Assembly: GCF_017573465.1 (NCBI RefSeq)
Contig: NZ_JAGEPF010000028.1
Location: 88,760-152,759, forward strand
Origin: Actinomadura violacea
GTDB lineage: Bacteria > Actinomycetota > Actinomycetes > Streptosporangiales > Streptosporangiaceae
Length of the DNA stretch: 64,000 nucleotides
Reading direction: 5' to 3'
Position numbers and translations under genes: made by a program
Shown here: positions 53,791 to 62,269 of the stretch, piece by piece
How positions within the stretch are numbered: the stretch's first letter is position 1
How the letters are laid out: every line of letters begins with the position of its first letter
Notes under the pieces: generated by a model
Seen by the model: the letters and a program-made list of their open reading frames with translations, nothing else
What the model was told of the DNA's origin: nothing
Database searches by the model: none

Positions 53791-54174
53791 CTAGAGCCTG
53801 TTCGGAGTATCGAGCGGCGTCACGGCGTCGAACAGGGGCCAGCCGTCAACTTCGACCGTTCCGGTAGCGGGCCACAGCCCCTCGGCCATGGCCTCGTCCA
53901 GCAGGGCCCGAACGCTGCCGGGCTCGTAAAGGTTCAGATACGCCCGGTCCGGTAGGCGCATCGCCGCGCCCTCATCGAAGTAACCGTCAGCGATGACCCG
54001 ATCGTGCTCCGGTTTGAACACCAGGCGTAGACGGCCCGAGTCTCCTTGGCGCCACAGCGTCACCGTGCTGCTGCAACCGGGGTAGCCTCGCACCTGGTCG
54101 TGCCGGTGCGCGAAACACCAGCTGTACACCGCTCCGTCCACCACCAAACGGCGGACCCTGCGTCTGTTTGTCAC
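53791..54174 (-). CDS. hypothetical protein, 127 residues
   Basis: Not assigned to a named family, but similar short proteins are widespread in actinomycetes. Basic N-terminus and YSWCFAHRHDQ, GYFDEGAAMRLPDRAYLNLYEPGSVRALLDEAM; predicted alpha/beta and soluble. ATG 54174. Convergent with the MFS gene (18 bases apart). Confidence 0.6.
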   Translation of the reverse strand: MTNRRRVRRLVVDGAVYSWCFAHRHDQVRGYPGCSSTVTLWRQGDSGRLRLVFKPEHDRVIADGYFDEGAAMRLPDRAYLNLYEPGSVRALLDEAMAEGLWPATGTVEVDGWPLFDAVTPLDTPNRL

Positions 54175-54304
54175 AGCGGCACTCTAGAGCCACTCGCCAA
54201 GGCGATCGCGAGCGTAGGAGGTCTTCGCTTTTGCAGGCGGCCAATGGTCCATCTGACTTCCCTGGTCCTCGGGTGCCTGGCAGATGGGGAGCACCTCAGT
54301 GCTC

Positions 54305-55234
54305 TTATCGACGCCCGCTTGGCCACTGATCCGGCACTGGGTGCAGGGCGTCGTGCAGCGCCTCGTGCAGCGACGGGGGATTCAAGTCGCCGAACGGTTC
54401 GCAGCGAGCGGGATCGATGATGTAGTCGTGTTCGTTGCCGCTGGCCAGGTAGCGGCAGAAGCCGTAGGACTCGCCGGTGACCGCCGCGATGAGGGCGGCG
54501 TCGAGCCGTGGCGTGGCGATCGGGGATCTGACGATGAGCCGGCGCAGGCCCAGCGTGGTGGCGATCGCGCGGACGAGCTCGCGGTGGGTGGGTTGAGCGC
54601 AGGCCGGTGCGTCCAGCGTCCGGCCCGCCAGTGCCGCGTCGGTCCCGGCGGCGACGATGGCCTCGGTCACCGTGGTGGGGTCGATGACGGCGATGCGGTT
54701 GGTGCACCAGGGGCCGAGCGGAACGATGGGGGCTCGCCGGACGAGTCGCACGTAGGGCAGCAGGCCGCGGGAGCGGGCGCCCAGCACCATGCCGGCGCGT
54801 ACGGCGGTCATGTCAGGGACACCGTCCAGCAGGATCCGCTCCACCTGCAGCCGGTTGCGCTGGTAGACCGGCGGCCGTACGCCGCGGGGAGGCGCCAGGG
54901 TGGTGAAGAAGACGCCTTGTGGCAGCCCTGTGGCCTGGGCCGCCCGGACGAACTGCCGGGCGGCGCGCAGGTCGCGTTCATCGGTCCTGCGGTCGGGGGC
55001 GCCGAGGGCGTGCACGAAGTAGAACGCGGTGTCGACGCCGGTCAGGGCCTCGTGCAGGCCGGCTCCGGTGATGGCGTCGCCCTGGACCACGTCATCGATG
55101 CCCGCCTCTTTGAGGGCGGAGGCCGCGCGGGCGCGGTCGCGGACCAGGCCGCGTACGGTGTGGCCCGATGCCGCGAGGAGCCGGGCGACGTTCCCGCCGT
55201 TGTAGCCGCCGGCGCCGACGATCAGAGCCCTCAT
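54305..55234 (-). CDS. NAD(P)-binding NmrA/atypical-SDR protein
   Basis: A 309-residue atypical short-chain dehydrogenase with the N-terminal dinucleotide motif IVGAGGYNGGNVARLLA (G-x-x-G-x-x-G). The catalytic Tyr-Lys pair of classical SDRs is not clear, as in NmrA-like sensors or epimerase relatives. ATG 55234 overlaps the stop of the NTF2-like gene, so the three genes 56648 to 54305 form one operon. Confidence 0.85.
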   Translation of the reverse strand: MRALIVGAGGYNGGNVARLLAASGHTVRGLVRDRARAASALKEAGIDDVVQGDAITGAGLHEALTGVDTAFYFVHALGAPDRRTDERDLRAARQFVRAAQATGLPQGVFFTTLAPPRGVRPPVYQRNRLQVERILLDGVPDMTAVRAGMVLGARSRGLLPYVRLVRRAPIVPLGPWCTNRIAVIDPTTVTEAIVAAGTDAALAGRTLDAPACAQPTHRELVRAIATTLGLRRLIVRSPIATPRLDAALIAAVTGESYGFCRYLASGNEHDYIIDPARCEPFGDLNPPSLHEALHDALHPVPDQWPSGRR

Positions 55235-55707
55235 CGCCGTGCCTCCCGCGCCAGCACGCCGACCGCGGTGCGTGGGTCGGTCAGCAGCACTCGGGTGCGT
55301 GCCCACAGCGAGCTGCGGGGCCGTACGTCCAGGTAGCCGTACATCTGATGGCGGGCGACGAGGTCGCCGCGGAAGGTCCAGATCTCGGCGCCGATCTGGT
55401 TGGCGCGGCCGCGGAACCCGCCTTCCCAGGTGAGGACCACGGTGTCGGCGTCGGCGCACTGGGGGATCTTGCGGACGCGCAGCCGATGCGCCCGCCAGAC
55501 GTCGGCCAGGACGGCGGCGGCGGGACGGATCGCTTCGATGCCCTGGTGACGCTCGGCGGCTCCGTCGATGACCCACTCGGCGACGGCGTCGTGGTGGTAG
55601 AGGCCAAGCCACTCCTCCAGACGTGCGTCATTGGTCAGCCGTTCGGCTTCGGCGGCGAAGAAGGCGGCGTTGAGAACGCCGTCCTTTCGGCGGAGTGCGC
55701 TCATCAT
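55231..55707 (-). CDS. SnoaL/NTF2-like protein
   Basis: A 158-residue protein of the NTF2-like superfamily: an N-terminal helix, then LGLYHHDAVAEWVIDGAAERHQGIEAI and WTFRGDLVARHQMYGYL. These small cone-shaped barrels act as cyclases, isomerases, hydratases or binding proteins. ATG 55707 overlaps the hydratase stop by ATGA. Confidence 0.8.
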   Translation of the reverse strand: MMSALRRKDGVLNAAFFAAEAERLTNDARLEEWLGLYHHDAVAEWVIDGAAERHQGIEAIRPAAAVLADVWRAHRLRVRKIPQCADADTVVLTWEGGFRGRANQIGAEIWTFRGDLVARHQMYGYLDVRPRSSLWARTRVLLTDPRTAVGVLAREARR

Positions 55708-56648
55708 CGCGGTTCCCTGGGCGTGCCGAGCCATGCGGTCTCCAGTGCGTGTGCGGTGGTGGGGGCGGGCGCGGTCAGCCGCCGGTGGAACGCGGTGATC
55801 GCGTGGACGGCGCGCCGGTCGGTCATCGTGGTGAGGAGGGCGGCGCCCTCCTCACGGAAAGCCGCGGCCGTCCGGCGTGCGCCGTGGCCTTCGTAGGCGA
55901 TCCGCTTGACTTCCCGGGTCACCCGGGGCGGGCGGGTCGCCAGGCGCCGCGCGATCGCGACCGCTTGCGCCTCCAGATCGGCGTGGGGGACCAGGTGGTG
56001 CACGAGGCCGAGCTCGGCGGCCTGCCGGGGTGTGAGCATGCGCCCTTCGAGCAGGATCTCCAGCGCCCGTGACGTGCCGATCGCGTCGAGCATGCGGCGG
56101 GCGCCGCCCGCTCCGGCCAGCACGCCGACGGTGCTCTCCGGGAGCCCGATCGCGTACGTGCCGTCGGCGGCGACGCGGATGTCGCAGGCGAGCGCGAAGA
56201 CCCAGCCCATCGCGACCGCGGTGCCGTTGATCGCTGCGATGAAGACCTTGTCCGCGCGGTTCATGCGGCGGAACGTCGCGTACAGCCGCGGGGCCGACAG
56301 CACCCCGCGCAGGGGAGTGGCCCGGACGATCCGGTCCACCAGCCGTGACCTGGTCAGAAGGCCCCCCGCCCTCAGGAGCGCGAGCGCGACCGGATAGGGG
56401 ACACGGCCCGGGGCCAGCCGTACCGCGTCCAGCACGTCGGGGACGTGCAGATGCGGGTAGGCCGAATCCTGTCCGGTGAAGACCACCGCGCCGACCGAGG
56501 TGTCGCGGACCAGCCGCCGGGTGAGCCGGTCCAGTTCGACGCTCATCCGCTCGTCGAGGAAGTGATGGGGCGGGTTGTCGAAGCGCACCACCAGCACGCG
56601 CCCGATCCTTCGCGTCAGCAGGCGTGAGCGCGACCGTCGTTCGTCCAT
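55704..56648 (-). CDS. enoyl-CoA hydratase/isomerase-family protein
   Basis: A 314-residue crotonase-fold protein. The oxyanion-hole and catalytic region AAINGTAVAMGWVFALACDIRVAADGTYAIGLPES corresponds to the usual A-x-x-x-G-x-x-x-G-G and D-x-R-x-A elements (shown in outline), with Glu in PESTVG. Adds water to or isomerises enoyl-CoA thioesters. First gene of the three-gene operon; divergent from the HxlR gene. Confidence 0.85.
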   Translation of the reverse strand: MDERRSRSRLLTRRIGRVLVVRFDNPPHHFLDERMSVELDRLTRRLVRDTSVGAVVFTGQDSAYPHLHVPDVLDAVRLAPGRVPYPVALALLRAGGLLTRSRLVDRIVRATPLRGVLSAPRLYATFRRMNRADKVFIAAINGTAVAMGWVFALACDIRVAADGTYAIGLPESTVGVLAGAGGARRMLDAIGTSRALEILLEGRMLTPRQAAELGLVHHLVPHADLEAQAVAIARRLATRPPRVTREVKRIAYEGHGARRTAAAFREEGAALLTTMTDRRAVHAITAFHRRLTAPAPTTAHALETAWLGTPREPR

Positions 56649-56691
56649 GACCAGGACGGTACATAAGATTTAGAAGCAAGTAAATAAGTAT

Positions 56692-56709
56692 TCGAAGTCA
56701 CTGCTTCGA
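56692..56709. promoter_or_regulatory. inverted repeat between hydratase operon and hxlR-type gene
   Basis: TCGAAG-TCACTG-CTTCGA, 6-bp arms with a 6-base spacer, in an unusually A+T-rich 90-base divergent promoter region (AAGCAAGTAAATAAGTATT). Likely site for the HxlR regulator. Confidence 0.45.
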
Positions 56710-56739
56710 TTCGATGTCCGGGCAGGTAGGGTGCGTGGC

Positions 56740-57426
56740 ATGGCCCGGCGCACCTATGACCAGTTCTGCGGGCTCGCCCGCGCACTCGACATCGTCGGGG
56801 AGCGCTGGACACTGCTGATCGTCCGGGAGCTCATGTCGGGCCCCAAGCGCTACTCCGACCTGGCCGCCGCGCTCGAGGGCATCGGGACCAGCCTGCTGGC
56901 CTCCCGGATCAGGCAGCTCGAGGCCGACCGCGTCATCACGCGGCGGCACCTGCCGCCGCCGATCGCCTCCACCGTGTACGAACTCACGGCGATCGGCGCC
57001 GACCTGGCGGACGCGATCATGCCGCTCGCCCTGTGGGGCGCACGCCACCACACCGGCGACGGCCGGGGACCCGCGGACGCCTTTCGAGCCGAGTGGGCGC
57101 TGGCGCCGCTCGCCCACCTTCTGCCGCCCGAGACGCTGCGCGACATCGACGCCGTCTACGAGTTCCACATCGACGACAGCACGGCCCACCTGCTCATCCA
57201 GGACGCCACGGCTCGTGTCGCCGCAGGGCCCGCGGACGGCCACGTCCAGGTCACCGTCCATGCCGATTCATCGACGCTCGCGGCCATCGCCGCAGGCCGG
57301 CTCGACATCACCGAAGCCCTGGAGTCCGGTCGAATCCAGGCGGACGGTCCTGCGTCGTCGCTGGCCACGCTGCTCGACCTGCTAGTCCATCTGCAGCCCC
57401 TCATCCAACCGAAAAACGGCGCCTAG
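56740..57426 (+). CDS. HxlR-family regulator with SCP2-like C-terminal domain
   Basis: A 228-residue regulator. The winged helix at about 5-95 has the HxlR pattern (DIVGERWTLLIVRELMSGPKRYSDL and SLLASRIRQLEADRVI). The last about 100 residues resemble a sterol-carrier-type small-ligand domain (HVQVTVHADSSTLAAIAAGRLD). ATG 56740 preferred; a GTG nine bases upstream is possible. Divergent from the hydratase operon, which it probably represses. Confidence 0.88.
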   Translation: MARRTYDQFCGLARALDIVGERWTLLIVRELMSGPKRYSDLAAALEGIGTSLLASRIRQLEADRVITRRHLPPPIASTVYELTAIGADLADAIMPLALWGARHHTGDGRGPADAFRAEWALAPLAHLLPPETLRDIDAVYEFHIDDSTAHLLIQDATARVAAGPADGHVQVTVHADSSTLAAIAAGRLDITEALESGRIQADGPASSLATLLDLLVHLQPLIQPKNGA

Positions 57427-57427
57427 C

Positions 57428-57730
57428 GCGCTGTCCGCCAACGTTCTTGGGTTTGATCACGCGGTATGGCTGCCCCGGAGCCACACCTTCGGCGGCAACC
57501 ACAACCTCGGGCTGGTGATCGCGAACGGTTGCAGCCTCTACATCGACGACGGCCGGCCGGTTCCCGAACCCGTGAAGCGCACCGTCCGCAACCTCGCCGA
57601 GGCGTTCTTCTCCCGCATGAGGTTCGTGTTCTTCGCCGCTGCCGCGCTGCCGCAACGGCTATGGGACAGCATCGGAAAGGTCGCGGCCTGGGTCGTCTTT
57701 ACCTGCGGAGTTCGAGGCAGCATGAGGCGG
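57428..57730 (+). pseudogene. internal fragment of an unrecognised gene
   Basis: A plus-strand frame without start reads FGGNHNLGLVIANGCSLYI, then DDGRPVPEPVKRTVRNLAE and AFFSRMRFVFFAAAALPQ with strong coding bias, starting right after the hxlR-type stop and losing coding bias near 57730. I do not recognise the family; it may be part of an integrated element. Confidence 0.4.
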
Positions 57731-57882
57731 CCGGTTCTGGCGTGGTTGCACAGCGAAGGTTGCCGGTACGCCGAACTCGTTCGCTTACGGCCGCGGCCGC
57801 GGCCGGGGAGTTCAGCCGAGTCACCGTCCAGAGCGGCGGGACAATCACGGATCCGGCTCCCACACACGGAGCGGGCGAGGTG

Positions 57883-57937
57883 GAGCATCGGTCTTCTAAA
57901 CCGACGGTCGCGGGTTCGAATCCTGCCGGGCGCGCCA
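57883..57937 (+). tRNA. 3' fragment of tRNA-Arg(TCT)
   Basis: From the D-arm 3' strand (GAGC) onward the structure is complete: anticodon stem TCGGT/ACCGA with loop CTTCTAA (anticodon TCT, 57895-57897), T arm GCGGG-TTCGAAT-CCTGC, acceptor strand CGGGCGC and encoded CCA. The 5' side is missing: no GCGCCCG occurs upstream, and the only GCTCC (57856-57860) is too far for a D loop. Therefore a 3' fragment, as left by an element that integrates into tRNA genes. Confidence 0.7.
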
Positions 57938-58290
57938 CCCCTGACCAGCGTAAACATGCGCTTACACGCCAAGATCCACGCCCGATATGTCCGCGTGTTA
58001 GCTCGATGTTTGCTCGGATGTCGCCGCCGTGTCCGCACGGACACGCGCAGGGCAGCCCGCAGGCGAAGGCCGGAGCGCCGAGGCAGCGTCTCGGTTGTCG
58101 GGCAGCCTGCCGGCGAGTACCCGCCGCTCGAAAGCGGAGCTCTCCAGTTGCCCTGGGGAAGATCCGCCCACAAAACCCGACGAGACCGAGCGGCGGCTTG
58201 TCGGGAGCGTGGCGTGAGCATGGTTGCCGCAAGACCACAGCCTTGGAAGAGCGGCCACCCAAGGGTTCGCAGTCGTTGCGACCCGCTTCG
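57938..58290. other. stretch between the tRNA fragment and the tetR pseudogene
   Basis: No integrase or excisionase gene is recognisable. Frames here have poor codon bias. It may be old element DNA. Confidence 0.4.
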
Positions 58291-58820
58291 CTACGTCGCT
58301 GCGTTGCGGTTGTCTTTGCGGGCGGCTTTCACGTACCGGGCGGCGGACTGGGGCGTGACGCCGCTGGCGATGAGGCAAGCGGTGGCCGCGGCCTCGCCCG
58401 CCGAGTCCGCCCAGCCGGAGGTGGTGTTCATTTCGATCAGGGTCAGCAGCATCGCTTCCAGCGCTTGGGCCAGGACCGGGGCTGGGAGGTGGTCGGCGAA
58501 CAGGCCCTCCTGCTGCCCCCTGCCCAGGTAGCCGATCACTTCGTCGCGAGCGGGCGCGAGGATCGCGCGCACGGCCTGCTCACCGAGATCACGGCGGCCG
58601 AGGGAGATCAGCATGCGGTAGCGGTCGCCGACCGCTCAAGCGGCCAGCGTCAGACGCGCCATCGCTTCCGCCGGATCCGATTCCGGCTGTCGAACCCGGC
58701 CGAACGCATCCCCTAGGGCCTGCCGCGCCTCCTCGGCCAAGGCGGCGACGAGTGCCTGCCGGTTGGCGAAGTGGCCGTACAGGGTGCGCCGGACGACCCC
58801 GGCGGCGCGGGCGATGTCCT
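58291..58820 (-). pseudogene. tetR-family regulator, N-truncated and with an in-frame stop
   Basis: Minus-strand frame from EDIARAAGVVRRTLYGHFANRQ (HTH recognition helix) to the end. An in-frame TGA at 58636-58638 splits LTLAA from AVGDRYRMLISLGRRDL; both sides are in the same frame. The first about 30 residues are replaced by IS3-family sequence at about 58815-58824. Not functional as a DNA-binding protein. Confidence 0.75.
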
Positions 58821-59191
58821 CGCACAAACCACCACGCTGGTCACCAACGCTCTGGGCAGGGCCATCCAGAATCGCCGACCCGAGCCCGGGACCTTGATCC
58901 AGTCCGATCACGCAGTGCAGTTCACCTCATGAATGTTCAGCCAGCGCCAAGACATCCGAACTGGTGGCTTCGACGGGCTCCATCGGCGACTGCTTCGACA
59001 ATGCGGTCATCGAGTCGTTCTGGGGCCTGATGCAGGTCGAGCTGCTCGACCGGCGGCGGTGGCGCACCCGAATCGAGCCGGCCAACACGATCTTTGAGTA
59101 CCTGGAGATCTTCCACAACCGCCGACACCGCCACAGTGCGCTGAGGATGTTCAGCCCCATTAAGTACGAAGACTCCACTCAGCCCAACTGA
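58821..59191 (+). mobile_element. IS3-family transposase (OrfB) C-terminal remnant
   Basis: Plus-strand frame with integrase-core pieces: TLVTNALGRAIQNRRPEPG, SDHAVQFTS, then a TGA where Trp is expected and a frame change, then GSIGDCFDNAVIESFWG, ELLDRRRWRTR, FEYLEIFHNRRHRHSALRM. Only the C-terminal third of OrfB is present and it is inactive. It truncates the tetR gene on the other strand. No inverted repeat was found. Confidence 0.8.
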
Positions 59192-59235
59192 TCGCGTGAG
59201 ATCTCAGTAACGCGATTCCACAAACTCGGAGTACA

Positions 59236-59859
59236 TCAGCCGGTCGCGCTCAGGGCGGTGAGGAGCCGTTCGACGCGCTGGCGTCCCTCGGACGTGCCGC
59301 CGGAGGTGAGCGACGAGCCCATTCCGCATGCGGCCGCCCCGGCCGCGATCCACGCCGGTGCCGTCTCGATCGAGACGCCGCCGGTCGGAACGAGGGCGGC
59401 CTGAGGTAGCGCAGCGCGCACGTCCTTGATCCAGGCGGGTGTGAAGCCCGACGCTGGGAAGAGTTTCAGCGCGTCCGCGCCCATCTCCAGCGCTCGGACG
59501 ATCTCGGTGGGGGAGGCCACCCCCGGGATCACCGGCAGTCCGTGGCGATGGCCGGCGCGAATCACGGTCCTGCTCAGGCTCGGTGAGACCAGAAACCGCG
59601 CCCCAGCCTCCGCCGCTGCCGATGCTGCTGCTTCGTCCAGCACGGTGCCCGCACCGATCACGGCGTCTCGTGGTGCGTGCAAGACCGTTTCCCGGATCGC
59701 ATCGAGTGCCCCGGGCGTCGTCAGGGCGACCTCCAGAGTTCGCAGGCCGGCCGCGAGCATCTCGCGCGCTGTCGCGACCGCCTCCTCGGCGGTCGCCGTC
59801 CGCACGATCCCGATCACTCGCTGCACGGTGATCGCGCTCATCGTCTCCCATCGGTACAT
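59236..59859 (-). CDS. KDPG/KHG aldolase
   Basis: A 207-residue class I aldolase (2-keto-3-deoxy-6-phosphogluconate/4-hydroxy-2-oxoglutarate type). TIM-barrel motifs: TLEVALTTPGA with the active-site Glu, GAGTVLDEAAA, ALKLFPAS with the Schiff-base Lys, and LVPTGGVSIET. ATG 59859 (MYRWE) has GGAGGCAGTG upstream. Cleaves a 2-keto-3-deoxy sugar acid phosphate to pyruvate plus an aldehyde. Divergent from a carbohydrate importer with an SDR, so it probably completes a sugar or sugar-acid pathway; the kinase and dehydratase are not in the window. Confidence 0.9.
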   Translation of the reverse strand: MYRWETMSAITVQRVIGIVRTATAEEAVATAREMLAAGLRTLEVALTTPGALDAIRETVLHAPRDAVIGAGTVLDEAAASAAAEAGARFLVSPSLSRTVIRAGHRHGLPVIPGVASPTEIVRALEMGADALKLFPASGFTPAWIKDVRAALPQAALVPTGGVSIETAPAWIAAGAAACGMGSSLTSGGTSEGRQRVERLLTALSATG

Positions 59860-59918
59860 CACTGCCTCCACTTGCGTCATGAGGTCGCCCGCCGCCAGCG
59901 AACCTAGCAGCTTTGCTG

Positions 59919-59931
59919 CTTATCTGATAAG
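59919..59931. promoter_or_regulatory. perfect palindrome CTTATCTGATAAG, candidate GntR operator
   Basis: 13-base palindrome CTTATC-T-GATAAG in the 122-base gap between the aldolase and importer genes. This form is typical of FCD-type GntR regulators of sugar-acid genes. It is the only A+T-rich patch in the gap. The regulator is not in the window. Confidence 0.65.
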
Positions 59932-59981
59932 TATGTCGAGCGCCCTCCGCAGGGCCCACCCCCCATGAACAGGAAATGCCT

Positions 59982-61340
59982 ATGCCGAAGCACCCACCGG
60001 ACCGCCGTACGGTCCTGCGTTACGGACTGGCCGCGCTCGGTGCGCCGCTGCTGGCCGGATGCGCACAGTCGACCGAGATCAGGGTCGCGGGCGTGGACGT
60101 GACCAACCTCGACGCGTTCACGTCCGCGAACATCGACTGGCGGTCCGAGCAGGGCGCCACACTCGTACTCGGCGCCGAGCAGCATCCGTGGATCACCGCG
60201 ATGAGCCCGTACCTGCCGCAGTTCGAAAAGCTGACCGGCATCAAGGTCAGCCTGCAGGTGTCGGGTGAGGACCAGTACGTCGCGAAGATGCCGGTCGTGC
60301 TCGCCGGACACAATTCCACGCCGGACGTGTACATGGTCTGGTCGTACGGGCAGGCGGTGCAGTCCGGCTGGCTGGAACCACTGGACTCCTACCTCGCCAA
60401 TGCCAACGACCCGGCCTGGTACGACGAGCAGGACGTGTTCGCCTCTGCAAAGGACTACGTGCGCTGGCGCGGAGGGACGACGTACGGGCTGGCGATCACG
60501 GCCGAGGCGCAGGTGACCTTTTACCGCGACGACGTGATCCCCGACCCGGCGGCGCTTGGAACGTTCGAAGGATTCCAGGAGGCGGCGGTGCGGGCCCAGG
60601 AGTCCGGGAAGGTGTCCGCCGGCGTGGCGTTGCGGGGCAAACCGACCGGCGACGCGGTGGCGTGGCCGGCGGCGGGTTACGTGTTCAGCCACGGCGGTTA
60701 CCTGATCGACCCCGGCGGGCGGCTCGCGTTCGATTCGCCGGAGGCGGTCGCGGGGGTCGCGCGTTACGCCGACATCGTGAAGGCGGCGTGCCCGAAGGGC
60801 GTGTCGACATGGTCGTGGCTGGAGATCACCACAGCGATGCAACAGGCGCAGGTGGCGATGTTGCAGGACTCCTCGAACGCCGCGCTGGACATCGGGGACC
60901 ACGACAAGAGCCGGGTCGCCGACCATGTGCGCGCCGCCCCCTTCCCGGCGCACAACGGTGTGAGCAAGCCGAACCTCTATCACTGGATCATCGGCATCAA
61001 CAAGCGAAGCCGGCAGAAGAAGGCCGCATGGCTGTTCCTGCTGTGGGCCACCAGCCGGCAGGGCTGCACGCAGATCGCGGCCCGCGGCGGCACCCCGCCC
61101 CGGGTCTCGGCATGGCAGAACACGCACTTCCAGGAGATCTTCGGTCGCCAGCCCGCGGAGGCCGCGCTGAAAGCGCTGCGGAGCGCTGACAGCAAGCCGG
61201 TGACGCTGGCGTGGATGCATCCGAAGTGGCCGGAGATCGGCGATGCCTTCGCCCGCGCCGTGAACTCGGTGTTCACCTCGGGCACCAGCCCGCATTCCGC
61301 GCTGGCCGAGGCGCGGAGCCGTCTGAAGGGGGTGCTGTGA
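59982..61340 (+). CDS. carbohydrate ABC transporter substrate-binding lipoprotein
   Basis: A 452-residue extracellular solute-binding protein, family 1 (sugar-binding). N-terminus RRTVLRYGLAALGAPLLAGC combines a twin-arginine-like start and a lipobox LLAGC (given in outline). ATG 59982 follows AGGAAATG. Two-lobe fold with Trp-rich ligand region (MVWSYGQAVQSGWLEPL). It feeds the two permeases that follow. The ligand is probably a sugar or sugar acid. Confidence 0.9.
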   Translation: MPKHPPDRRTVLRYGLAALGAPLLAGCAQSTEIRVAGVDVTNLDAFTSANIDWRSEQGATLVLGAEQHPWITAMSPYLPQFEKLTGIKVSLQVSGEDQYVAKMPVVLAGHNSTPDVYMVWSYGQAVQSGWLEPLDSYLANANDPAWYDEQDVFASAKDYVRWRGGTTYGLAITAEAQVTFYRDDVIPDPAALGTFEGFQEAAVRAQESGKVSAGVALRGKPTGDAVAWPAAGYVFSHGGYLIDPGGRLAFDSPEAVAGVARYADIVKAACPKGVSTWSWLEITTAMQQAQVAMLQDSSNAALDIGDHDKSRVADHVRAAPFPAHNGVSKPNLYHWIIGINKRSRQKKAAWLFLLWATSRQGCTQIAARGGTPPRVSAWQNTHFQEIFGRQPAEAALKALRSADSKPVTLAWMHPKWPEIGDAFARAVNSVFTSGTSPHSALAEARSRLKGVL

Positions 61341-62269
61341 TGGCCGTGACGGCCGTGAAGGGCCGCACCTGGCGGCGCCGTGCCGATGCGCCTGGATCCG
61401 CGGAGCGCGAGGCGGTCCGGCTGCGGCGGCTGATGCTGACGCCGATGACGGTGCTGCTGCTCGCCTTGACCGTCTTCCCGACGCTCTATTCGTTGTGGCT
61501 GAGCCTGACCGACCGTACGGCCGCGGGCGAAAACACCGGTTTCGTCGGGCTGCGCAACTACACCGACCTGTTCGGCAGCGCGCAGCTGCGGCACGCGTTT
61601 TGGCTGACGCTCGTGTTCTGCGTCGCCGCGGTGGTCGTCGAGGTCGTGCTCGGCTTCGCCATCGCCCATCTGCTGCATGGGCTTCGCCGTGAGCACCGGG
61701 TGCTGCGGGCGCTGCTGATCCTGCCGATGGCGGCGACGCCGGTGGCGGTGCTGTTCGGGTGGAAGGTGATGCTCGATCCGTCGCAGGGCGTGCTGAACTA
61801 CCTGCTCGGCCTCATCGGTGCCCCGCAACCTGACTGGCTCGGCACGCCGACCGCGGCGATGGGCACGATGATCATGGTCGACGTGTGGATGTGGACGCCG
61901 TTCGTCATCGTGATCCTGCTGGGTGCCCTCAGCAGCCTTCCCCAGGAACTGGTAGAGGCGTCGCACGTCGACGGCGCGGGCTGGTTCGGGCGTCTCCGGC
62001 ATGTGGTGCTGCCGCATGTGCGGCCGTTCCTGGTCCTCGCGGTGCTGTTCCGCGGGATCGACTGCCTGAAGGCGTTCGACGCCTTCCAGGTGTTGACCGC
62101 GGGCGGTCCCGGTGACGCCACCACGACCCTCAACATGCTCGCCTACCGGACGGGCCTGCAGTTCCTCGGCTTCGGCAAGGGCGCCGCGGTGTCGGTGCTG
62201 CTGCTGGCCGTCGCGCTGGTGTTCGGAAAAGTGGCGATGCGCTTCATCCGCAGGGAGGTCCGGGCATGA
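61340..62269 (+). CDS. carbohydrate ABC permease (MalF/UgpA type)
   Basis: A 309-residue inner-membrane permease with six helices and the cytoplasmic EAA loop EASHVDGAGWFGRLRHVVLP, which docks the ATPase. ATG overlaps the previous stop (TGATG). No ATPase gene follows within the window; such importers usually share an MsiK-type ATPase coded elsewhere. Confidence 0.92.
   Translation: MAVTAVKGRTWRRRADAPGSAEREAVRLRRLMLTPMTVLLLALTVFPTLYSLWLSLTDRTAAGENTGFVGLRNYTDLFGSAQLRHAFWLTLVFCVAAVVVEVVLGFAIAHLLHGLRREHRVLRALLILPMAATPVAVLFGWKVMLDPSQGVLNYLLGLIGAPQPDWLGTPTAAMGTMIMVDVWMWTPFVIVILLGALSSLPQELVEASHVDGAGWFGRLRHVVLPHVRPFLVLAVLFRGIDCLKAFDAFQVLTAGGPGDATTTLNMLAYRTGLQFLGFGKGAAVSVLLLAVALVFGKVAMRFIRREVRA

Noticed and set aside
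57699..58262. Minus-strand open frame containing an ARPAGFEPATVGLEDRCSTS-like peptide
   Set aside because: This peptide is the well-known false translation of tRNA-Arg sequence; it lies on the tRNA fragment at 57883-57937.
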